Assembly: GCA_964612675.1 (NCBI GenBank)
Contig: CAZTDD010000067.1
Span: forward strand, 1 to 37,532
Source: CAZTDD01 sp964612675
Lineage (GTDB): Bacteria; Hinthialibacterota; Hinthialibacteria; Hinthialibacterales; JAKPRU01
DNA length: 37,532 nt
Direction: 5' to 3'
Shown: positions 26,098 through 34,603 of the stretch, in pieces
Numbering within the stretch: position 1 is the stretch's first letter
Layout: each line of letters opens with the position of its first letter
The notes under the pieces: generated by a model
Told to the model about the DNA's origin: nothing
What the model saw: only the letters and a program-made list of their open reading frames with translations
The model's database searches: none
Made by a program: the position numbers and the translations under genes

Positions 26098-26631
26098 ATG
26101 CCTATTGTCGCGATTTTCGGCAGTTCCAGAACCCCTGAGGGGCACCCGCATTATCAGCTTGCGTACGATCTCGCCTGCCGTCTGGCGTCTGGCGGCTACA
26201 CGATTTGCAGCGGCGGATATTGGGGGATTATGGATGCCGCGACACGAGGCGCGCGCGACTCCGGAGGCGAGGCGGTCGGCGTTACCCTCGAGTACTTTTC
26301 TTCCAAGAGAGGTGGCGCGAATCCCCTCCTCACTCGGGAAGAGCCGAAGCAAAGCCTGTTTCAACGGCTGGACACCCTGTTGGGAATATCCAGCGCCCAT
26401 GTCGTTCTTCCCGGCAGCATCGGTACGTTGGCGGAACTCTTCATCTCCTGGAACCTCCTCATCGCCGCCGGAACGAAACCGTTGATCCTTCTGGGCGATT
26501 CATGGGAGCCGCTCATCGACTTCCTTGTGCGGAATACGGAGATTCGCGACGAAGATCGGGACCGCCTTTTCTTTGCAAGAACGGCCGAAGAGGCATTTGA
26601 TCGGATACGCGAGTTCGTTCCGGTTTCCTAA
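26098..26631 (+). CDS. LOG-family protein (lysine-decarboxylase-like)
   Basis: A 177-residue cytoplasmic protein of the LOG / TIGR00725 type. Signature motifs are present in altered form: SGGYWGIMDAATRGARDSGG (usually GGG-GLM...GA) and LPGSIGTLAELF (usually PGG-GT--E). Family members cleave cytokinin ribotides or other nucleotide monophosphates, or have unknown roles; the Gly-to-Ser change in the PGG motif leaves activity uncertain. The ATG at 26098 gives MPIVAIFGSS, the expected Rossmann start. It begins 15 bases after the tRNA with no Shine-Dalgarno site, so it may be expressed from the tRNA transcript. Confidence 0.85.
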   Translation: MPIVAIFGSSRTPEGHPHYQLAYDLACRLASGGYTICSGGYWGIMDAATRGARDSGGEAVGVTLEYFSSKRGGANPLLTREEPKQSLFQRLDTLLGISSAHVVLPGSIGTLAELFISWNLLIAAGTKPLILLGDSWEPLIDFLVRNTEIRDEDRDRLFFARTAEEAFDRIREFVPVS

Positions 26632-26707
26632 TCAAGATGCTTCTCATCTGACAATTGCTCTGAAGTCGCGTACTCTCCTCTGTGCCCTTATTTGGAGGAC
26701 ATGACCC

Positions 26708-28075
26708 ATGACAAGGACGATCTACTCCCGCGCCGCTTATTTACTTGCGGCATTGGCCTTCGCATCGGTCTCTTTTGCGCAGTTTGTTCCGGGCCATCAG
26801 AAAGCCCCTTCCGACCCTCCGTTGCCCGATCCGGTTTGGAAACCTGTAACTGATAAAGATCGAACCGAGGGGCGTCGAGTAAACCTGACATACCGTTGGA
26901 GAGGAGAGCCTTACGGATACCCGGCGGTCATGCCCCCGGATTATTTTAACGGTCGCAAACCCGAGAATGGTTTCCCGTTGATTGTGGAACTTGGGGGAGG
27001 GGATGGCGGTTACGGACACCCCCTCGACGACATCGGGATCGGCTGCCGAAGTCTCCCGCCGAAGCGGGGCTATTTCGTCGCGGTTCCTATCGCAACCGAC
27101 CGGAGGGGATTCAATCGAGAGGTCGAGCGTGCCGTGATTCCGGTGATCCGGGATATGTGCGACCGGTTTCCGATTGACGAACAGAATGTCTTTCTTGTCG
27201 GTTACTCGAACGGCGCGAACGGAACGTATCGATTGTTGTATCTGTTTCCTGAGCGATTCGCCGCCGCCGCTGCCGCCTCGGGAGCGCCCAAAGCCCGCTG
27301 GGCGAGTCGTATTATGAAGACTCCTCTCCTGATTTTCCATCATTCGGGAGATCCGATCATTAACGTGAAGTACAATCGTGAACTGGTCCGGAATCTGCGC
27401 CGATTGGGGGCGAAGGACGGTGTGGATTTCGCGTATCGGGAGCAGCCGGGTGAAGGTCATGTTGGCATGGCGTATATGCATGAGGAACTCACCGATTGGT
27501 TCGATCATTTTCGACGGCCCCTCACACGCGATGAACAGAACGACCTGAAATGGGCGACGAAGACATACCCCTGGCTGCGTCGGCAGATTCCGGTGCAACC
27601 GAAGAGCGAGCGCGAGCGGCGTGTCGCAGAAACGATCATCAACGATTATGAAGGAACCGATTATACCAACGCGGCAAAGCTCTATACCGCCGCCGTCGAA
27701 TGTGAGATCCAGACCGGCGATCCTTGGTATGCGCTTGGGGTCATGCTTTTCGATCAGGAGGAGTACGAGAAATCCATCGATGCGTTCAAACGCTGTATCC
27801 AACTGAACGGAGAGAATCCCCGGGACGAGCGTGTCGCGACCGCCTATCTCTGGATTGGTCACGACCTGGACCTGCTCGGGCGGCGTGCGGATGCCGTTCG
27901 CTGGTATACAAAAGCGCGCGACACGGGAAACGAGGTGGAAATCGGGTACAGAAAATACGGGATTTTTGGGTCCGCCAAGTCGCTGGGTGCGCAGCGTATT
28001 CAGGAACCGTTTCAACGATACGATAAGAAAACCAAAACGGGGGAGAGAAACTCAGCCGGACTGACGTCGAAGTAA
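26708..28075 (+). CDS. Secreted alpha/beta hydrolase with C-terminal TPR-like repeats
   Basis: A 455-residue exported protein. The signal peptide ends near SFA-QF. Residues about 55-275 form an esterase/PHB-depolymerase-like fold, with nucleophile Ser167 in GYSNGAN, an acid in the region HHSGDPIINVKYN, and a His in GEGHVGMAY. Residues about 315-430 look like TPR helices (YTNAAKLYTAAVECE, YEKSIDAFKRCIQLN, ADAVRWYTKARDTGN). It likely hydrolyses an ester outside the cytoplasm; the substrate is unknown. An AGGAC precedes the ATG by a few bases. The next gene is convergent. Confidence 0.85.
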   Translation: MTRTIYSRAAYLLAALAFASVSFAQFVPGHQKAPSDPPLPDPVWKPVTDKDRTEGRRVNLTYRWRGEPYGYPAVMPPDYFNGRKPENGFPLIVELGGGDGGYGHPLDDIGIGCRSLPPKRGYFVAVPIATDRRGFNREVERAVIPVIRDMCDRFPIDEQNVFLVGYSNGANGTYRLLYLFPERFAAAAAASGAPKARWASRIMKTPLLIFHHSGDPIINVKYNRELVRNLRRLGAKDGVDFAYREQPGEGHVGMAYMHEELTDWFDHFRRPLTRDEQNDLKWATKTYPWLRRQIPVQPKSERERRVAETIINDYEGTDYTNAAKLYTAAVECEIQTGDPWYALGVMLFDQEEYEKSIDAFKRCIQLNGENPRDERVATAYLWIGHDLDLLGRRADAVRWYTKARDTGNEVEIGYRKYGIFGSAKSLGAQRIQEPFQRYDKKTKTGERNSAGLTSK

Positions 28076-28112
28076 CATCGATCTAAAAACGGCGGTTGGG
28101 GTATGCGATCCA

Positions 28113-28186
28113 CAGGCTGGAAGCCTGCGCCACCCTTCATAGTAAGGGATTTCGGGCGGCACCGGCACCTTTGTCGGTGTGTCACC
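28113..28186. repeat. Palindromes between convergent genes
   Basis: CAGGCT-GGA-AGCCTG (28113-28127) is a short perfect hairpin with text (CACAGGCTGGAAGCCTG) familiar from dispersed repeats. A second, imperfect GGCACCGGCACC...GGTGTGTCACC element follows at about 28158-28184. Neither has a T-run; they may help to end the two convergent transcripts. Confidence 0.45.
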
Positions 28187-28189
28187 GGA

Positions 28190-29392
28190 TCAGTCGAATA
28201 GAGTGCCAAGGGGAATGACGGTGATTCCACTGTCGGTGACAAGAAACCGCGACCGGTCCTTGTCGGGGTTTTCACCGATAAGAAAGCTCGAGGGAATTTG
28301 AATTCGTTTGTCCACAATTGCACGTGATAATCGTGCTCCCCGTCCTACTTTGACATCATTGAACAGAATCGAATTCTCTACACGGGCATTCTCTGCGATC
28401 TCCACGCCGGGTGAAAGGATGCTGTGAAACACCTGACCGTTGATTCGGCAACCCGCTCCGATCAGGGAGGACTCCACTCGAGCGTTTTTTGAATCGGAAG
28501 CATTGATCCACGCAGGGGGAAGTTGAGGATGGTAAGAACGAATCGGCCACCTCGCATCCCATAGGTCGAACGGGGGCTGTTCCTGAAGAAAATCCATTCC
28601 CGCCTGGAAGTAACTTTCGAGCGTCCCTATATCCCGCCAATAGGCGACTGTCCCGTTTTCCTCAAACGGGTAGGCGTATGCTGAGCCGGATTGAACAAGC
28701 GAGGGAAGGACATTCTTCCCAAAGTCGTGGGCGGTATCTTGCTTGGAATCTTCGATTACAGCGCGGACCAGGGCGTCGGTATTGAACACATACACCCCCA
28801 TATTCACGAGACTCTCCTCTCCGCGTCCCGGAATGGCGGGTGGATCCGGGGGTTTTTCTTTGAAGTCAAGAACGCGTTGGTCGGTGCCGATCCGCATCAC
28901 ACCGAACGGGACGGCGGATTCCCGTGGATAGACCATACATGCGATGGTCGCTTTTGCGCCGCATTCCATATGAAAATCAATCAGGCGCCGGTAATCCATC
29001 CGATAGACGTGATCTCCCGAGAGAATCAACACGTATGTCGGTTTCTCCTGTTGGAGGAGATAAATGTTTTGGAAGACAGCATCGGCGGTACCGGCATACC
29101 AGTTGGTGGAGAAGCGCCGTTGGGGCGGTACGGGCGCGATGAACTCTCCGAGTTCCGGATTGAATACATTCCAAGCGGTCCGCGAATGCCGGTCAAGCGA
29201 TTGAGACTTGTATTGTGTGAGCAGGTAGATCCTTCTGAGTCCGGAATTCAAACAATTGGAGAGAGTAAAGTCGATAATCCGGTAATTCCCGGCAAATGGT
29301 ACTGCGGGTTTTGAGCGATCTTTTGTGAGGGGATGGAGCCGTTCGCCTTGCCCTCCTGCCAGAATCAACGTCAGTATTCTTCCAGGAATCAT
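28190..29392 (-). CDS. glgC: Glucose-1-phosphate adenylyltransferase
   Basis: GlgC makes ADP-glucose from glucose 1-phosphate and ATP, the first committed step of glycogen synthesis. The 400-residue protein starts with ILTLILAGGQGERLHPLTKD and RSKPAVPFAGNYRIIDFTLSN, the nucleotide-binding signature. ILSGDHVYRMDY and a glucose-1-phosphate-binding region (FKEKP) are visible, followed by a left-handed beta-helix C-terminus (SLIGAGCRINGQV and ENSILFNDVKVG). The C-terminus is slightly short compared with enteric forms. It lies 51 bases after the response-regulator gene on the same strand. Confidence 0.95.
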   Translation of the reverse strand: MIPGRILTLILAGGQGERLHPLTKDRSKPAVPFAGNYRIIDFTLSNCLNSGLRRIYLLTQYKSQSLDRHSRTAWNVFNPELGEFIAPVPPQRRFSTNWYAGTADAVFQNIYLLQQEKPTYVLILSGDHVYRMDYRRLIDFHMECGAKATIACMVYPRESAVPFGVMRIGTDQRVLDFKEKPPDPPAIPGRGEESLVNMGVYVFNTDALVRAVIEDSKQDTAHDFGKNVLPSLVQSGSAYAYPFEENGTVAYWRDIGTLESYFQAGMDFLQEQPPFDLWDARWPIRSYHPQLPPAWINASDSKNARVESSLIGAGCRINGQVFHSILSPGVEIAENARVENSILFNDVKVGRGARLSRAIVDKRIQIPSSFLIGENPDKDRSRFLVTDSGITVIPLGTLFD

Positions 29393-29443
29393 TGTCTTCC
29401 ATCGATCTCAACGACTGGGGGTATGCATGCAGCAACCTTGCGG

Positions 29444-29809
29444 CTATTTGCCTGCACGTTGGCCGAGGATCTCGGTGATTTTCTCCTTCAGGTTAGTCAT
29501 GTCGGAAGATTTGATTACGTAGGCTTCAGCATTCCAACTCAAGAAATTGTCTTTATATCCCTGATAGGCGGTATGAATTACAACGGGGATGTTTCTGTGC
29601 TGATCGAGAATCTTCCCCATTGCTTCGAGGCCGTCCATTTGCGGCATCCGAATGTCCATCACTACCAGATCGGGCGGGTTCTCTTCGACCATTCGAATGG
29701 CTTCGAAACCGTCTTTTGCCAGGCTTACCTCGTGTCCGTCCCCTTCGAGTTCCAACTGATATAACTCGCGTAAGTTGCGTTCATCTTCTACCACCAGCAA
29801 TTGTGCCAT
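29444..29809 (-). CDS. Single-domain response regulator (receiver only)
   Basis: A 121-residue CheY-like receiver with no output domain. Phosphorylation residues are in place: acidic pocket Glu8/Asp9, phospho-acceptor Asp52 in VVMDIRMPQMDG, Thr80 in HTAYQ and Lys100 in YVIKSS. It lies 24 bases after the hybrid-type sensor kinase gene and is probably its partner. Output would be by protein-protein contact or by passing phosphate on. Confidence 0.95.
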   Translation of the reverse strand: MAQLLVVEDERNLRELYQLELEGDGHEVSLAKDGFEAIRMVEENPPDLVVMDIRMPQMDGLEAMGKILDQHRNIPVVIHTAYQGYKDNFLSWNAEAYVIKSSDMTNLKEKITEILGQRAGK

Positions 29810-29833
29810 GGTGTCATCCCCTTATCGCTTTCC

Positions 29834-32146
29834 TCAACGTCTACCATCCACAATACCAAGTTCAGGATTCTCTTCCACCGTACCGCGGTCGGGTACCTCC
29901 TCGGTGAGAGGCAGCCGGACTTGAACGGTTGTCCCTTCTCCGACTCGGCTCGTGACTTCCATCCATCCGCCGTGATTCTCCACGATTCGGGAGGATACGT
30001 GAAGTCCAAGTCCTGTTCCTTTGTTCTTCTTGGTGAAGAACTCTTTGAAGATGTTGCGAAGATCCTCTTCAGGAATCCCGCAGCCGGTATCTCGGATTTC
30101 CAGTATCGAGAAATCGTCTTCCTGTCGTGTCCGAATGGTGATGGTTCCCCCCTCTTCCATTGCTTGGATGGCATTTTGGATAATATTGAGTATAACCTGT
30201 CGCATCTGTCGGTCATCGAGCGGTATTAATGGCAAACGATGCTCGAGTTCAAATCTGATCTCGATATTCTCTTCTGTTGCCTCCTGAGCAAAGTAAAGAC
30301 ATAGCGTTTCGACGAGATCGTTCAGATTCGTTTCCTTTTTCTGTGGGCGCGCAGGTTTTACGTAGAACAGGATTGTGTCGAGAGTTTCTTCGAGCCGCAT
30401 GGCCTCAGAGCGGATGATATCGAGAATTCGTCGAGCGCGCGGATCGCGGATGTCTTGAGACAAGCGCCGAGCAAATCCGCCGATCGCCACAATTGGAGTC
30501 CGAATCTCGTGAGCGACCGTGGCCGCCATTCGGCCGAGGCCGGCCATGGTTTCCGCCTCGACCAGTTTGGCCTGGCTTTCTTTCAAATCCCGATAGGCGG
30601 CTTCGATTTGGTACTTATCCCGTTCCAGTCTGTCGAGCAGACGGGTGTGAACGATCGCCAGGGCGGCCTGGCCGGCGAATAACTCGAGCACCCACAAATC
30701 GGCTTCCGTGATCGACTCCCGGTTGATGAGATTGTCCACGATCAGGCAGCCGACGGGTTGCTCCCGCCACAGCAGAGGTACCACCGCGAAAGAATCCGAC
30801 CGCAGATGTTTTGATATGCCAACATCGCAAAACCGGGCGCTGGAAGGCTCAATCTGAACGAACTTCCCGGTTTCCGCCGGATACCGCGACATGACAATCT
30901 CGCCGAATTCTTCGGCGTGTCCGTCAATAACGTTGAAGCCTCGCTTCTCACGAATTGCCCGGACCAGAATGGAGGAATCGTCATCGAGCGACACCGTGAG
31001 CCGGCGGACTATACTGTTCACCTCCAGATCCTCTCCCTCGGAGCAACGAAGGTAGGATTCGAGTGTCTCGGCGAGATTGTGCCGTTTCGGCAAGTAGGAG
31101 AGCCGATGCCAAATATGCCCCGCTTCCTGGGGCGTGGAAGGTCCGATTGCCAGTTTTCCGGTCATGATTTCGTTGGCTTCGTCAACCAGCAGCAGAAAAG
31201 CCCGATTGAATCGGAATCCGTCACCCGCAGTGACAGCGATCAGAATTAGCTGCAGAACTTCGTCCAGTGAGGAGAGGCTGTGGAGCAACTCACTGATCTC
31301 ATGGAGCTTCGAGAGAGCCTCGGTACGTGAATGCACACGTTTTTCGAGTGTCTCGGTATATTCTTCCAACTGCCGTTCCAGTCGCTTGCGGTGAGTGATG
31401 TCGCGCTGAACCGAAAGAAAACTGATGATAGTCCCGTTTTCGTCCTTGATCGGTGTGATGGTTACGTCTGCTTCGTAGATATCGCCGTTCTTTCGACGGT
31501 TCGCCAATTCCCCCCGCCATTCCCGCCCGCCAAGAATACAACTCCATAAGTCGTCATATACCTCGCGCGGTACCCGGCCACTGGTAAGAATCTTCGGGGT
31601 CTTCCCTAATGCTTCTTCGGACTCGTATCCGGTTAGATACTCGAACGCGGGATTGACAAAGTAGATCATACCCTGGATGTCGCAGATGAATATCGCGTCG
31701 GCGGTGGCCCGGACGGCGCTGGCCAGATTCCGGACCTCTTCTTCCAGGACCCGCCTCCTGCCGATGTCTCGACAAAAGACGACATAACTTCCGTTCAATC
31801 GTGCAAGGTGGATATCCGTAGTGACAGTTGCTCCGCTTTCGTGCCTCAGATGGATTTCAGTGTATGCTTTCTGGTGGGATTCCCGCTCGCTCAGTAGGCG
31901 CTCCATCTCTCCGCGGGATTCATCGTGGACGAGATCGAGGAGTGCCTTTCCAAGCAATTCTACCCGTGAGTAACCGAGCATCTCCATCGCCTTCGGATTT
32001 GCGTCGGACACACAGGTATCGTCCCCGAAAAGCAGGATAGCCTCGATGGCATGGTCTACGATGGAGTGGTAGATCCGGTTTCCTGTCGCGAGAGGCGTGT
32101 CGTCCATGTCAGTTCGACGCTTGCTTATGGAATCAAAGTAGCCCAC
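29834..32146 (-). CDS. Cytoplasmic PAS-PAS-GAF sensor histidine kinase
   Basis: A 770-residue soluble kinase from the GTG at 32146; an ATG at 32107 would drop 13 residues and has no better ribosome site, so the start is uncertain. Two PAS domains (about 25-125 and 140-250, ending in FLSVQRDITHRKRLE) are followed by a coiled coil, a large GAF domain (about 285-520), HisKA with His546 in VAHEIRTPIVAIGG, and an ATPase domain with NIIQNAIQAMEEG, DTGCGIP and GTGLGLHVSSRIVENHGG. No transmembrane segment is seen. The partner regulator follows after 24 bases. Confidence 0.93.
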   Translation of the reverse strand: MGYFDSISKRRTDMDDTPLATGNRIYHSIVDHAIEAILLFGDDTCVSDANPKAMEMLGYSRVELLGKALLDLVHDESRGEMERLLSERESHQKAYTEIHLRHESGATVTTDIHLARLNGSYVVFCRDIGRRRVLEEEVRNLASAVRATADAIFICDIQGMIYFVNPAFEYLTGYESEEALGKTPKILTSGRVPREVYDDLWSCILGGREWRGELANRRKNGDIYEADVTITPIKDENGTIISFLSVQRDITHRKRLERQLEEYTETLEKRVHSRTEALSKLHEISELLHSLSSLDEVLQLILIAVTAGDGFRFNRAFLLLVDEANEIMTGKLAIGPSTPQEAGHIWHRLSYLPKRHNLAETLESYLRCSEGEDLEVNSIVRRLTVSLDDDSSILVRAIREKRGFNVIDGHAEEFGEIVMSRYPAETGKFVQIEPSSARFCDVGISKHLRSDSFAVVPLLWREQPVGCLIVDNLINRESITEADLWVLELFAGQAALAIVHTRLLDRLERDKYQIEAAYRDLKESQAKLVEAETMAGLGRMAATVAHEIRTPIVAIGGFARRLSQDIRDPRARRILDIIRSEAMRLEETLDTILFYVKPARPQKKETNLNDLVETLCLYFAQEATEENIEIRFELEHRLPLIPLDDRQMRQVILNIIQNAIQAMEEGGTITIRTRQEDDFSILEIRDTGCGIPEEDLRNIFKEFFTKKNKGTGLGLHVSSRIVENHGGWMEVTSRVGEGTTVQVRLPLTEEVPDRGTVEENPELGIVDGRR

Positions 32147-32218
32147 CGATCTCTTATTGTACCTCCGCCGGGAGGGTAGGAAAGCTATTCTTCGTCGAGT
32201 TTAGTAGAAACCGAGGGC

Positions 32219-32617
32219 CTAGGGTTCAGGAATGAACTTGACCCACGCATGCCGGCGACGTGGGCCGTCGAATTCAGCAAAGAAGATCGCCTGCCATTGT
32301 CCCAATTGCAGCCGGCCGTTTTCTACAATAACAGTAACACTTTCACCGACTAATGTCGCCTTGACATGGGCCGCAGCGTTTCCTTCCATGTGACTGTACG
32401 GACCGTTCCAAGGGACCATCCGTTCCAGTGTATTTTCGAGATCCTCCATGACAGACGGGTCGGCTCCTTCGTTGATGAATACTCCCGCGGTGGTATGTGG
32501 AACAACCACGCTGCATAGTCCATCTGCGAAATCGGAGGCGCGAACCTCGTCCTGGACCCGTGACGTGATGTTCACCATTTGAGTCCGCGCCTTCGTAGGA
32601 ATTTGGATCGTCTTCAC
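32219..32617 (-). CDS. YjbQ-family protein (UPF0047)
   Basis: A 132-residue cytoplasmic protein of the YjbQ family, some members of which show weak thiamine-phosphate synthase activity; the physiological role is unclear. Core motifs are VPHTTAGVFINEGADPSVMEDL, HVKATLVGESVTV and LQLGQWQAIFFAEFDGPR. The start is GTG at 32617 after AAGGAG. It is followed after 72 bases by the sensor kinase on the same strand. Bases 32618-32906 show no gene. Confidence 0.93.
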   Translation of the reverse strand: MKTIQIPTKARTQMVNITSRVQDEVRASDFADGLCSVVVPHTTAGVFINEGADPSVMEDLENTLERMVPWNGPYSHMEGNAAAHVKATLVGESVTVIVENGRLQLGQWQAIFFAEFDGPRRRHAWVKFIPEP

Positions 32618-32906
32618 CAGTTATACTCCTTACATTCTCCATGATGTGTTTCTGTGAAATGCCCTTCATTCAAATCTTGAACATTCAATTCGCTTTACAC
32701 AAGGTATCTGTTTCGAAATAGGCCGCAGAAGCCGATCCCCATTCCCCTCGTTCGGAAATGTATCCGGCCTGTCGAGGAGAGCCTCGGCGGCTGTATGGTG
32801 TTATCCCGTTCCGCGTCTGAAATTGCTATGCTGGGTCCATTAACAGGTTGGCTGTACCGTTAGACGTAGACATCTATGAACCCCTTTCGGTGGGAGGAGC
32901 AGAGGA

Positions 32907-33398
32907 ATGGGACAAAGGGAACAGTATAGAGAAAAGGCGAGGGGTGAGGTATCGGCGTGGATCGATCCCGAGCGTGAAGGCGATCTGTGCGACAAGTTCT
33001 GGTACGTCGATTGTGTTCGCCAGGACGATACGGATGCGTGGCATATCATTTTGGGTGAAGAGAAGATTTTCTATTCTGCAACCCGGTTATGCGAAACGGA
33101 GATCGTTCCCGATAATCCGGAAGAACTCCAAGAGGCGGATCCCGTTTCATTCGACGAACTCGGGCTGTGGTGTGAAGTGATCCTCGATGAGGTCAAGCGG
33201 GCGATTCAGCGTTATCTCGAATCCGCCGGTCCTTACCACATACGAGACTGGGGGGTCTCGATCGGCGAAGAGACCTATCGTCTTTTGAACGGCCCCCGGC
33301 TGGATGGATGGCGGCAGGATCCTCGGAGGTTCATCACAGAGTACACACTCATCGAGGCCCGGATGCGCGAATCGACGGAAGTGTGGTCCGACGATTGA
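32907..33398 (+). CDS. Unknown acidic protein
   Basis: A 163-residue soluble, acidic protein I do not recognise. It opens MGQREQYREKARGEVSAWID after a good GGAGGAG site. It has several Trp and Cys residues (Cys in DLCDKFWYVDC, Cys in ATRLCE) and a C-terminal helical half (VILDEVKRAIQRYL; YTLIEARMRES). There is no signal peptide or membrane helix. It is followed by the oxidoreductase gene after 110 bases. Coding is supported by the ribosome site and the long clean frame. Confidence 0.75.
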   Translation: MGQREQYREKARGEVSAWIDPEREGDLCDKFWYVDCVRQDDTDAWHIILGEEKIFYSATRLCETEIVPDNPEELQEADPVSFDELGLWCEVILDEVKRAIQRYLESAGPYHIRDWGVSIGEETYRLLNGPRLDGWRQDPRRFITEYTLIEARMRESTEVWSDD

Positions 33399-33508
33399 GA
33401 GACGACGAGACCCCTGAGGATAGCCCGTGGACACAACTCTCGAACGTGTAACCGATTTCACGTATTCTCATCGCTGGCTATTTACTCATCCGCGGAGGAG
33501 AATCATCA

Positions 33509-34603
33509 ATGCCGTCAACGTTGCGAGTGGCTGTTCTGGGACTGGGAATCGGAAAGCATCATGTGCGCGATTTTCTGGTCTGTGATGACGTGGATGTTGT
33601 CGCGGCGTGCGATGTCAACGAAAAAGAGCTCGAATACGCCCGTCAAAAATGGGGAATCGAGCATCTCTATACCGATTACCGTCGTTTGCTGTCGGAGCAG
33701 AAGCCGGATGCTATAGCGATCGCCCTGCCGAATTATCTTCACGAGCCGGTCACAATCGAGGCGTTGCGGGCGGGATGCCACGTCCTGTGCGAGAAACCCA
33801 TGGCGTTGAATACTGAAGGCGCGCAGCGAATGCGGGACGCTTCCCGGGAGACGGACCGGACGTTGATGATCAATTTTAACCGGCGATTTCATGCCTCCGC
33901 GGCGGCGGCCAAACGATTCTGTGAAGGAGGTCGTTTGGGGCACATCTATTTTGCGCGCAGCGTGTGGCACCGGCGGCGGGGATTCCCCGGATTCGGTGGT
34001 TGGTTCGGTACCAAGAGCCAATCCGGGGGTGGAGCCCTGATCGATCTCGGTATCCACCGGCTGGACCTGGCTCTCTGGCTGATGGGGTATCCGCAGCCGG
34101 TCACCGTCTCGGCGGCAACATACAGTTTTCTCGGCAAATCCAGGGCGGACCTCGAGAAAAAACTATTCGACGTAGAGGATCTTGCGACAGCTTATATTCG
34201 CTTCAGTAATGGCAGCACACTGGTTCTCGAAGCGAGCTGGGCACTCAATCAACGGGAAGCCGATCTAATGACGACCCACATTTACGGCACACAGGGGGGA
34301 CTCCTGGAGAAGAATCTCAACGAGACCTATGAGTTCGACGCGTTTGCGTACACCGAGGAAAACGGCGTCCTTATCGATCACCATCTAAAACAGCTGAGTA
34401 CTCGCGAGCAGCTGCCTCAAGAGCATTTTGTAGACTGTATCCGGAATCACACCACTCCGGGGCCGTCGGCCGAGCACGGCCTGCTGATCATGAAGATTCT
34501 GGATACGATCTATGCCTCGGCAAAGGCGGGGCGGGAGATCGAAATCGATCTTTCCTCATCCCCTGCGGCTGAAAGCCTACAAGGAATGACTGTGGCTTCG
34601 TGA
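33509..34603 (+). CDS. Gfo/Idh/MocA-family oxidoreductase
   Basis: A 364-residue NAD(P)-dependent sugar or inositol dehydrogenase type. The Rossmann start is RVAVLGLGIGKHHVRDF and the family signature CEKPMALN (Glu95-Lys96-Pro97) is present. The C-terminal half has GGALIDLGIHRLDLALWLMG, which contains the expected Gly-His region. The substrate cannot be told. The ATG follows GGAGGAG. The stop overlaps the MATE gene start by four bases (GTGA), so the two are co-translated, possibly for a sugar-derived compound. Confidence 0.92.
   Translation: MPSTLRVAVLGLGIGKHHVRDFLVCDDVDVVAACDVNEKELEYARQKWGIEHLYTDYRRLLSEQKPDAIAIALPNYLHEPVTIEALRAGCHVLCEKPMALNTEGAQRMRDASRETDRTLMINFNRRFHASAAAAKRFCEGGRLGHIYFARSVWHRRRGFPGFGGWFGTKSQSGGGALIDLGIHRLDLALWLMGYPQPVTVSAATYSFLGKSRADLEKKLFDVEDLATAYIRFSNGSTLVLEASWALNQREADLMTTHIYGTQGGLLEKNLNETYEFDAFAYTEENGVLIDHHLKQLSTREQLPQEHFVDCIRNHTTPGPSAEHGLLIMKILDTIYASAKAGREIEIDLSSSPAAESLQGMTVAS

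Noticed and set aside
26741..28015. Long antisense open frame of 424 codons
   Set aside because: It lies wholly opposite the hydrolase gene, has no ribosome site and no recognisable domain; GC-biased codons leave long antisense frames.
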